Assembly: GCA_002373775.1 (NCBI GenBank)
Contig: DFJW01000038.1
Location: forward strand, 1 to 40,069
Length of the DNA stretch: 40,069 nucleotides
DNA from: Ruminococcus flavefaciens
Lineage (GTDB): Bacteria > Bacillota > Clostridia > Oscillospirales > Ruminococcaceae
Reading direction: 5' to 3'
The notes beneath the pieces were generated by a model, which had not been told where the DNA came from, did no database searches, and saw only the letters and a program-made list of their open reading frames with translations. The position numbers and the translations under genes were made by a program. This document shows, in pieces, positions 33,876 to 40,069 of this stretch (the stretch's first letter is position 1; every line of letters starts with the position of its first letter).

Positions 33876-34625
33876 ATGACAAATATAGCAATATGCGGCG
33901 CAAACGGCAAAATGGGCAAGACTGTCTATGCCTGTGTCGAGGAAAGAGATGACTGTCAGGTAATTGCCGGCATCGACCTTTACACAAAGCAGTATGCAAA
34001 TTTCCCCATAGTTGAAACTCCGGATCAGCTTCCTGTGAAACCGGATGTAATAATCGACTTCTCTAATCCTGCATCACTGGACGGGCTGCTTGATTACTGT
34101 CTGTCTACAGGCACTCCTGTAGTTATCGCAGCTACCGGTTACAGTGATGAGCAGATAGCAAAGATCAGGTCAGCAGCAGAGCAGATACCTGTATTCTTTA
34201 CATTCAATATGTCGCTCGGCATCAATCTTCTCGTGTCTCTTGCCAAGAAGGCAACTGCCGTTCTCGGAGATCAGTTTGATATCGAGATCGTTGAAAAGCA
34301 TCATAATCAGAAGATAGACGCTCCCAGCGGAACAGCTATCATGCTTGCAAACGCTATCAACGAGACACTGGACAATACACGTCACTATGTCTATGACCGT
34401 CACTCCCGCCGTCAGAAGAGGGAGAAGACAGAGATAGGCATGCACTCGATACGCGGCGGTACGATAGTTGGTGAACACGAAATCATATTTGCAGGTCATG
34501 ATGAGGTAATAACACTTTCACATTCAGCAGCTTCCAAGACGGTTTTTGCAGAGGGTTCGGTAAATGCTGCGCTTTTCATAACAGATAAGCCGGCAGGACT
34601 TTACGATATGCAGCAGCTCGTCTGA
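33876..34625 (+). CDS. dapB: 4-hydroxy-tetrahydrodipicolinate reductase
   Basis: DapB reduces the DapA product to tetrahydrodipicolinate with NAD(P)H. The 249-residue protein has the nucleotide-binding start IAICGANGKMGKTV, the IDFSNPASL strand, and the active-site signature EKHHNQKIDAPSGTA (about residues 140-154) with catalytic His and Lys. Product length is in the usual range for the family. AAGGAAG lies 8 nt before the ATG; a thioesterase gene follows after 13 nt. Confidence 0.96.
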   Translation: MTNIAICGANGKMGKTVYACVEERDDCQVIAGIDLYTKQYANFPIVETPDQLPVKPDVIIDFSNPASLDGLLDYCLSTGTPVVIAATGYSDEQIAKIRSAAEQIPVFFTFNMSLGINLLVSLAKKATAVLGDQFDIEIVEKHHNQKIDAPSGTAIMLANAINETLDNTRHYVYDRHSRRQKREKTEIGMHSIRGGTIVGEHEIIFAGHDEVITLSHSAASKTVFAEGSVNAALFITDKPAGLYDMQQLV

Positions 34626-34638
34626 AACGGAGGAAAAT

Positions 34639-35040
34639 ATGGTAACAAAGGAAGAGCTTGACAGAGTCAGAGAGACATTCCGGAATGACCGTTACGCATA
34701 CGAGACAGGCGCTGTGATCGACGAGATCGGCGATCACTATTCAAGATGCAGCCTTGTTCTCAGCGAACACCATAAGAATGCTGTCGGCGGCATTATGGGC
34801 GGAGTTTACTTCACTCTGGCAGACTTTGCCTTTGCCGTTGCATCAAACTGGCAGAAGCCGGGCGTCGTAGGGCTGAACTGCGATATCTCGTTTATCGGAG
34901 TACCTAAGACAGAGCGAATAATTGCTGAGGCAAAACTCATAAAAGACGGCAGAACGATCACCACATACAGCGTGGAGATACGGGATGAACTCGGCAATAT
35001 AGCAGCCGTTGTGCAATGCGTAGGTTTCAGGAAACAGTGA
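34639..35040 (+). CDS. PaaI-type hotdog-fold thioesterase
   Basis: A 133-residue single hotdog domain protein of the PaaI/YbgC-like thioesterase group, which hydrolyses acyl-CoA thioesters. The HHKNAVGGIMGGVYFTLADFAFAVASN segment is the characteristic hotdog helix and loop (HxNxxGxxHGG-like), followed by the VGLNCDISFI and IAEAKLIKDGRTITTYSVEI strands. The substrate is unknown. GGAGG lies 6 nt before the ATG. It closes the dap operon; a link to lysine synthesis, such as recycling of acyl-CoA, is only inference. Confidence 0.88.
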   Translation: MVTKEELDRVRETFRNDRYAYETGAVIDEIGDHYSRCSLVLSEHHKNAVGGIMGGVYFTLADFAFAVASNWQKPGVVGLNCDISFIGVPKTERIIAEAKLIKDGRTITTYSVEIRDELGNIAAVVQCVGFRKQ

Positions 35041-35078
35041 CATACGGCGCTTTTTAAGATCACTGATATAAGCAAAAT

Positions 35079-35109
35079 GATCCCGGAACGGACATACCGT
35101 TCCGGGATC
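35079..35109. terminator. Bidirectional terminator between the dap operon and the EAL gene
   Basis: Perfect 13-bp stem GATCCCGGAACGG (35079-35091) and CCGTTCCGGGATC (35097-35109). On the minus strand it is followed by ATTTTGC; on the plus strand by a weak TTGCTGTATTATT. Confidence 0.85.
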
Positions 35110-35129
35110 TTGCTGTATTATTATTCAGT

Positions 35130-37277
35130 TCAGGCGGCAGGGATGAATTCCGGTGATATTGAAAGCTCGCCGTTTTCGATCTTTGCACGGAGTTCTTCTT
35201 CCGGCAGAGGCTTGCTGAACAGATAGCCCTGAGCGCGGTCACAACCGATGCTCTTGAGGAATTCGAACTGCTCAACGGACTCAACACCTTCCGTCAGCGA
35301 TACCATATTCAGCTGTTTTGTGAGCTGTACGATGTTTTCGAGTATCGGCTTGGTCTTGTCGTTGCTCTTGAATCCGCTGAGGAACTTCATATCTATCTTC
35401 ATGACATCGAACTGGAAGTCTTTGAGAACGTTCAGCGAAGAATAGCCGCTTCCGAAATCATCGAGCCAGATATTATATCCGGATGAATGGAGTACATTCA
35501 TAGCGTTCTGCAAGAAGTCCTGCTGATCGGTGAGAGCGCTTTCGGTTATCTCAATATCAAGGAAGCGTTTCGGTACGCGGTACTTATCAGCGGTCTCGTT
35601 GAGAAATCCTACGATATCACAGAGTTCGAAATCAAGCCGGGAGATATTAAGTGAGACCGGGACGAAGGGCATTTTGCTGTCAATAGCTCTGCGGTAGTCC
35701 TTGCAGACCTGTTCGACTATGCAGCGGTCGAGTTTGTGTATCTGACGATACTCTTCAAGTATCTCGATGAAGGCTCCGGGAGGCAGGATGCCGTAATTGG
35801 GATCGTGCCACCTTGCGAGGGCTTCAAGACCGCAGATGCAGCCGTTCTTTGTAGATACAACAGGCTGGTAGTACACCTTGATATAACCTTTGGCGATAGC
35901 GTTGTCGATCTTATTGACGATATAATGCTTGAGCTGGAATTTGTCTTCAAGAGACTGGTCGTACATACGGAAAGTACGGTCAAAGTGTTTTTTGATGCTG
36001 TTGCAGGCGAATCGTGCACGGTCACAGGCGAGACTCGGATCGGTCTCAGTACTGTTCGGACGGTATGCACCGCATTTCAGAGTCAGCTGTACTTCTCCCT
36101 GCATATCATGGATGTGCTCTGAAAGGCTGTTTATGACATCTTTGCAGCCGTCGAATCTTGTGAGCACAACGAAATGGTCATCGGAAAATCTTGACACCAG
36201 TGAACCCTTGAAAGACTCGCTGATGCAGTGTGCGAACTCTATCAGCAGTTCATTGCCTTTATGGAATCCGTATTTTTCGTTATAGGACTTGAAATTCTCG
36301 ATATCCAGAAACAGGAAAACTATATTTTCCTTATCAGTTGTGACATAGTTCAGCATTTTCTCAGCTTCGTTTCTGAAGTACACCATATTGTGTATCCCGG
36401 TCAGCTCATCTTCGACGGATATGCGGCTGAGGTAGCTGTTTATTTTTTCGAGGTTCTCATCTTTCAGAGCCTGCGAACGTGTCTTGTAGTAATTGCTGAT
36501 GCAGAACATAAGCGTGGATATCCACATTGTGAACCCGTTTATCTGGGTGCTTTCGGTGATGCCGACAGTGCCGGTGTTGTAAGCTACAAGGTTGTCGAGC
36601 CGGAACATGAATACCCAATAGGATACTGTCAGTATCATGAAACCGGTGACAGGTCTCCATGTCAGCAGGCAGACAACGAACAGCTCCATAGTCAGGAAGG
36701 TGAGTATCTGCTCGCCTTTTGCGTAGGAATTGGTAGATATCATGATACCGAAGTTTATGCAGATGAATGAGAAAAGGTACATAGTGGCGAGACTCTGCCA
36801 TTTTTTGTCATTTTTCCCCGTCATCAGGAGGACAGCCAGCGTGATCGTTATGATACCGGCGATCAGGAGTATTATGTAGTTCGCAAAATAGGAAGCCTGC
36901 ACCTGTGCAGGATCATATTTTGAAAGCTGCCATATCTCGAATACGCAAACAGCTGCCGCCATAGGTATTATGAGCAGACAGAGCCAGCGTGTCCGGTTGG
37001 AGCCTTTGAAGTAGCGGATGGCGAAAAGCAGCATCAGCAGTGCTATGCACAGGAGTATGAGATAATTTGAGTAGTACTTATCCGCTATATTCCAGAAAAG
37101 GTGCTGGATATGCTCATTGATGATAGTACGGGTCATATGTATTATCATCCAGATCTCCAGCATGATGACGATAACGGACATATAAATGCTCGCTTTCATG
37201 TTGGTGGCGTAAAAATAATCCCTTACATATTTGCTCTGTTTTTCGAGACCTATGGCATCAAGTATCTTCCTTATCAT
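35130..37277 (-). CDS. Membrane-bound GGDEF-EAL protein, likely cyclic-di-GMP phosphodiesterase
   Basis: A 715-residue protein with an N-terminal membrane region (about residues 30-265, six or more spans, no recognised sensor fold), a GGDEF domain (about 285-440) and an EAL domain (about 455-700). The diguanylate cyclase signature is replaced by SDDHF, so synthesis is unlikely. The EAL domain keeps GLEALARW, the NIS motif, EITES, DDFGSGYSSL, MKID and TEGVES, and QGYLFSKPLP, so hydrolysis of c-di-GMP is likely. AAGGTGG precedes the ATG. It is a single gene with its own promoter and probably couples an external or membrane signal to c-di-GMP breakdown. Confidence 0.92.
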   Translation of the reverse strand: MIRKILDAIGLEKQSKYVRDYFYATNMKASIYMSVIVIMLEIWMIIHMTRTIINEHIQHLFWNIADKYYSNYLILLCIALLMLLFAIRYFKGSNRTRWLCLLIIPMAAAVCVFEIWQLSKYDPAQVQASYFANYIILLIAGIITITLAVLLMTGKNDKKWQSLATMYLFSFICINFGIMISTNSYAKGEQILTFLTMELFVVCLLTWRPVTGFMILTVSYWVFMFRLDNLVAYNTGTVGITESTQINGFTMWISTLMFCISNYYKTRSQALKDENLEKINSYLSRISVEDELTGIHNMVYFRNEAEKMLNYVTTDKENIVFLFLDIENFKSYNEKYGFHKGNELLIEFAHCISESFKGSLVSRFSDDHFVVLTRFDGCKDVINSLSEHIHDMQGEVQLTLKCGAYRPNSTETDPSLACDRARFACNSIKKHFDRTFRMYDQSLEDKFQLKHYIVNKIDNAIAKGYIKVYYQPVVSTKNGCICGLEALARWHDPNYGILPPGAFIEILEEYRQIHKLDRCIVEQVCKDYRRAIDSKMPFVPVSLNISRLDFELCDIVGFLNETADKYRVPKRFLDIEITESALTDQQDFLQNAMNVLHSSGYNIWLDDFGSGYSSLNVLKDFQFDVMKIDMKFLSGFKSNDKTKPILENIVQLTKQLNMVSLTEGVESVEQFEFLKSIGCDRAQGYLFSKPLPEEELRAKIENGELSISPEFIPAA

Positions 37278-37334
37278 ATAAATACCACCTTCTTAACAAA
37301 ACATAAACTGCGGATCAGTCTGGTAGTTAGTAAT

Positions 37335-37363
37335 AGTATAACATAATAAACTTAAATTGTCAA
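37335..37363 (-). promoter_or_regulatory. Sigma-A promoter of the GGDEF-EAL gene
   Basis: Minus strand -35 TTGACA (37358-37363), 17-bp spacer, -10 TATACT (37335-37340), about 50 nt before the start codon. Confidence 0.82.
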
Positions 37364-37458
37364 TAGATGTTTGTTATTTTTGTAGAAATTAGACACATTA
37401 GGTGCATTTGTCATGGTGGTTATAACTGTGGATATTTCAGTTTGTGACTGCCCGCGGT

Positions 37459-37487
37459 TTGACTTTGAAGGACTGCTGTGATATAAT
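37459..37487 (+). promoter_or_regulatory. Sigma-A promoter of cca-pflA
   Basis: -35 TTGACT (37459-37464), 17-bp spacer ending TGA (extended -10), -10 TATAAT (37482-37487); the leader is short, about 17 nt, ending in AGGAGG and the TTG start. Confidence 0.83.
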
Positions 37488-37510
37488 AGTACAAGAGAGG
37501 AGGGGACGGA

Positions 37511-38821
37511 TTGGAAAGGATAACAAAAGGCGGATACATAATCAGAGCACTGGAAGCAGCCGGATTCGAGGCTTATTACGTCGGCGGATGCGTCCGCGAC
37601 ACTATCATGGGCAGAGAGATACATGATATCGACATCACCACCAGCGCTCTTCCGGAAGATGTCATAAGGGTATTCGGAAATGAACGTGTGCTGCCGACCG
37701 GTATCAGGCACGGAACAGTTACAGTAGACCGTGGATTCGAAGTCACAACATTCCGGATAGACGGCGATTATGCCGATTCCCGCCGACCTGAAAATGTGAT
37801 CTTCACAAGAAGTCTCCGCGAAGATCTGGCAAGGCGCGATCTCACCATGAACGCCATTGCCATGGATATAAACGGCAATATCATCGACTATTTCAATGGC
37901 ATGGCTGACATAAGAGACGGCATCATAAGGTGCGTAGGCGAGCCGGAAAAGCGGTTTACCGAAGACGCACTGCGCATACTTCGCACGGTCAGATTTGCCT
38001 CTGAACTGAGCGCTGAGATCGAGAGCGGGACAGCTGATGCTGTCCATAAGCTTTGCGGCAGACTTGAACTGATATCACGCGAGCGTGTCCGTGAGGAACT
38101 GGACAAGCTGATATGCGGAAAAGACTGTGTCCGTGTCATGCTCGGATACAGCGATGTGATGACGGTGATAATACCGGAATTAAAGCCGTGCATAGGCTTT
38201 CAGCAGCATTCCAGATATCACAGGTATACAGTCTGGGAGCATATAGTCAGAGCAGTGGGAGCTTCACCGGATGATGTTGTAATACGCCGTGCAATGCTTC
38301 TGCATGACGTAGGGAAGCCGGAGATGTTCACTATGGATGAGAACGGCGAAGGCCATTTCAAGGGACACGCCGGACTGAGTGCGGACATGGCTGAGAAGAT
38401 ACTGGAGCGTCTGCGCTATGACAGGCGATCGGCAGAACTCGTATGTGAGCTTATCCGTCACCACAGCGACAAGATACATTCTGAGAATCAGGTAAAGCAT
38501 CTGACAGCAGAGCTCGGACTTGAGGTCTTCTGCATGCTTATGGAGTGCAAAAAGGCGGATAACTGTGCGAAAAATGAGTTCGTTCTGGCAGAGAACAAGG
38601 ACTTTGATGATTATAAGGATACAGCGGCAGGCTTTGTGGAAGAGGGCGCATGTATGAGCCTTAAACAGCTTGCTGTGAACGGACACGATATGATGTCTCT
38701 TGGAATGAGAGGGGAAGATATAGGAAAAGCACTCAGCGGACTGCTTGAACTTGTCATGGACGGTGTTCTTCCCAATGAGAGGGACATGCTCATAAGACAC
38801 ATCACGGAGGGATCACTATGA
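37511..38821 (+). CDS. cca: CCA tRNA nucleotidyltransferase with HD domain
   Basis: Adds or repairs the 3'-CCA of tRNAs. The 436-residue protein has the class II NTase motif YVGGCVRDTIMG and the metal pair DID (Asp39, Asp41), RRDLTMNAIAM, the RNA-binding EDALRILRTVRFASEL segment and an HD domain with LLHDVGKP (His265, Asp266) and further His residues, giving possible phosphatase or phosphodiesterase activity. The start is TTG at 37511, preceded by AGGAGG with an 8-nt gap; no closer ATG fits the N-terminal family alignment. The stop overlaps the pflA start by 4 bp (ATGA). Confidence 0.94.
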   Translation: MERITKGGYIIRALEAAGFEAYYVGGCVRDTIMGREIHDIDITTSALPEDVIRVFGNERVLPTGIRHGTVTVDRGFEVTTFRIDGDYADSRRPENVIFTRSLREDLARRDLTMNAIAMDINGNIIDYFNGMADIRDGIIRCVGEPEKRFTEDALRILRTVRFASELSAEIESGTADAVHKLCGRLELISRERVREELDKLICGKDCVRVMLGYSDVMTVIIPELKPCIGFQQHSRYHRYTVWEHIVRAVGASPDDVVIRRAMLLHDVGKPEMFTMDENGEGHFKGHAGLSADMAEKILERLRYDRRSAELVCELIRHHSDKIHSENQVKHLTAELGLEVFCMLMECKKADNCAKNEFVLAENKDFDDYKDTAAGFVEEGACMSLKQLAVNGHDMMSLGMRGEDIGKALSGLLELVMDGVLPNERDMLIRHITEGSL

Positions 38822-39561
38822 TAAAGGGCAGGATACATTCAACGGAGAGTTTCGGCACAGTGGACGGTCCGGGAGTACGTTTTGTGGTCTTCTTTCAGGG
38901 GTGTCCTATGCGGTGCAAGTATTGTCATAATCCGGATACATGGGATTTTTCCGGAGGACGTGAAACAACTGCGGAGGAACTCATGAAGGAGTATGATTCC
39001 TACAAGGAATTCCTGAGATCCGGCGGTATAACCGCGACCGGCGGCGAACCACTTGCACAGCCGGAATTCCTTGCGGAGCTTTTTGCACTTGCCAAAAAGA
39101 AGGGAGTACATACCTGCCTTGACACTTCTGCCGGCGTGTATTCGCCTTCAGATCATGCTGCGATAGATGAAGCATTGAAGTATACTGATCTTGTCATGCT
39201 TGACATTAAGCATATCGACGATGAAGCTCACCGTGAGCTTACAGGGCTGGGAAACAGGAATATCTTAGCCTTTGCCGAGCATATCCGTGATCTTGGGATA
39301 CCGGTGTGGATACGTCATGTAGTCGTGCCGGGCATCACGGACGATGAGAGCGAACTTTTCCGGCTTGGGGAGTATCTTTCTGCTCTCAGCAATCTGAAAG
39401 CGCTGGATGTGCTTCCGTATCACGATATGGCTAAGCCTAAGTACGCCGCTCTGGGACTGGAATATCCTCTCGGTGACACTCCGCCGCTGACAAAGGAACA
39501 GGCACTTGCTGCCCGTGAGACTATACTGAAAGGCATAAAATCAGGACTGCGTAAAAAATGA
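38818..39561 (+). CDS. pflA: Pyruvate formate-lyase-activating enzyme
   Basis: A radical-SAM glycyl-radical activase that abstracts hydrogen from a glycine of pyruvate formate-lyase. The 247-residue protein starts GRIHSTESFGTVDGPGVRFVVFFQGC and has the 4Fe-4S motif C29-x3-C33-x2-C36 (CPMRCKYC), the GGEPLAQ SAM-binding strand, LDIKHIDDEAHRELTG and the IRHVVVPGITD segment, all characteristic of PflA. The pflB partner is not in the window; the gene is instead translationally coupled to cca, an unusual neighbour. Length is normal. Confidence 0.95.
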   Translation: MIKGRIHSTESFGTVDGPGVRFVVFFQGCPMRCKYCHNPDTWDFSGGRETTAEELMKEYDSYKEFLRSGGITATGGEPLAQPEFLAELFALAKKKGVHTCLDTSAGVYSPSDHAAIDEALKYTDLVMLDIKHIDDEAHRELTGLGNRNILAFAEHIRDLGIPVWIRHVVVPGITDDESELFRLGEYLSALSNLKALDVLPYHDMAKPKYAALGLEYPLGDTPPLTKEQALAARETILKGIKSGLRKK

Positions 39562-39591
39562 AACGCACACAGTCCGGTCATAGGCAAAGAA

Positions 39592-39625
39592 AAAGCCCGG
39601 AGCTTTATTTTAAGCTCCGGGCTTT
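39592..39625. terminator. Bidirectional terminator between pflA and the right-end gene
   Basis: Perfect 14-bp stem AAAGCCCGGAGCTT (39592-39605) and AAGCTCCGGGCTTT (39612-39625) with a TATTTT loop. The minus strand continues TTTCTTTGCC; it lies between convergent genes. Confidence 0.9.
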
Positions 39626-39644
39626 GATAATTGCTTATGCAGTT

Positions 39645-40069
39645 TTACTGTTCTTCCTTATAGATAGTGCCGTTTTCGATACCCTTGAGAACACTTCCGG
39701 CTATTTCAGTCCACTGAGCAACTTCAGCAGGATCGTAAGAAATGACCTTCTTAGCCCACTGGCTGCAATGAGCACATGCGTTTTCAGGTCTCTGACCTTC
39801 TTCGAGAATATCATCAACACAAAGAGTCTTTGAGCAGTTGTTATTCTTTATGAAGTGTTCAAGGAAGCCGTCAAGCTTCTTGTTGTCAACATAGAGCTTC
39901 GGGAGATGCATAGTTCTTCCGTAAGCCATCATTGCTTCCGGCTTGAGCTTATCCATAAATCTCATAGCAGGTGCGCCGGGAGGAGGTCCCATAGGAGGTC
40001 CGCCTGCACCGGTAGCCCATGGAGGAGGTCCGCCTGCACCGGTAGCCCACGGAGGAGGTCCGCCTGCAC
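39645..40069 (-). CDS. Unrecognised protein with Gly/Pro repeat tract and Cys pairs (C-terminal part; 5' end outside window)
   Basis: The frame is open to the right edge, so an ATG at 39992 is internal and the gene starts outside the window. The visible N-terminal part is a tract of 10-residue units (WATGAGGPPP), then GPPPGAPAMRF. A compact C-terminal domain of about 105 residues follows (KLKPEAMMAYGRTMHLPKLYV...GTIYKEEQ), with NNCSKTLCVDD and NACAHCSQWAKK Cys pairs that could bind metal. I do not recognise a family. The repeat tract suggests a flexible link to an upstream domain. It is convergent with pflA. Confidence 0.7.
   Translation of the reverse strand, partial: AGGPPPWATGAGGPPPWATGAGGPPMGPPPGAPAMRFMDKLKPEAMMAYGRTMHLPKLYVDNKKLDGFLEHFIKNNNCSKTLCVDDILEEGQRPENACAHCSQWAKKVISYDPAEVAQWTEIAGSVLKGIENGTIYKEEQ
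39991..40069 (-). repeat. 30-bp tandem repeat encoding a Gly/Pro-rich tract
   Basis: Two full units and a partial third (39991-40020, 40021-40050, 40051-40069), each containing GGAGGTCCGCCTGCACCGGT and differing by a few bases. It encodes a 10-residue period on the minus strand and continues past the window edge, so copy number is unknown. Confidence 0.9.

Noticed and set aside
36228..36770. 180-residue frame antisense to the GGDEF-EAL gene
   Set aside because: It is a shadow of the membrane-domain coding strand and has no ribosome site.
39558..39833. 91-residue frame after pflA with a hydrophobic stretch
   Set aside because: It runs through the strong terminator at 39592-39625 and is antisense to the better-supported right-end gene.

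Overview
The window looks like chromosome of a fibrolytic Ruminococcus-type member of the Oscillospiraceae (low-GC Gram-positive Firmicutes). The strongest evidence is a secreted CBM35-GH26 mannanase ending in a type I dockerin, the module that docks enzymes onto a cellulosome. It is supported by Gram-positive style lipoproteins, consensus sigma-A promoters with 17-bp spacers, strong AGGAGG ribosome binding sites and a lysine riboswitch. I saw no phage, IS element, CRISPR array, rRNA or tRNA gene. The species assignment is inference.

Layout. 1-3029: uvrB-uvrA (minus; uvrA runs off the left end), nucleotide excision repair. 3347-6070: a FadR-type GntR regulator with a perfect palindromic operator at its own promoter, then the mannanase. 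6241-16603: three related lipoproteins with solute-binding-like C-terminal halves and no transporter genes nearby, interrupted by a rhodanese-TtcA fusion and a protein with a zinc ribbon, a 14-residue repeat tract and BspA-type leucine-rich repeats. 16666-17558: a small XRE regulator divergent from a zinc-ribbon membrane protein, with a palindrome inside the shared promoter. 17901-21676: pyrK-pyrD-ruvX, a small hypothetical gene, trmL-degV. 21892-26170: ppk2, a GT-C-like membrane protein and a lipoprotein penicillin-binding transpeptidase. 26221-31496 (all minus): alkD-queA, then two tandem PAS genes, tgt, a HAD phosphatase and a P-loop kinase; queA and tgt make queuosine. 31581-35040: lysine riboswitch, asd-dapA-dapB and a hotdog thioesterase. 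35130-37277: a membrane GGDEF-EAL protein. 37511-39561: cca-pflA. 39645-40069: the C-terminal part of an unrecognised Gly/Pro-repeat protein, cut by the right end.

The most unusual signal is a dispersed intergenic repeat in four places (near 3070-3245, 17590-17870, 21744-21841 and 29503-29735). Its full form has one or two GC-rich hairpins, a CT-rich tract, a promoter-like block, a roughly 65-bp core with a second hairpin, and a second promoter-like block. At every site the outer block is a sigma-A promoter (-35 TTGCTM-like, 17-bp spacer, -10 TATAAT) that points into the neighbouring gene: uvrB, pyrK, ppk2 or the PAS gene upstream of tgt. It therefore appears to be a portable promoter, or terminator plus promoter, cassette.
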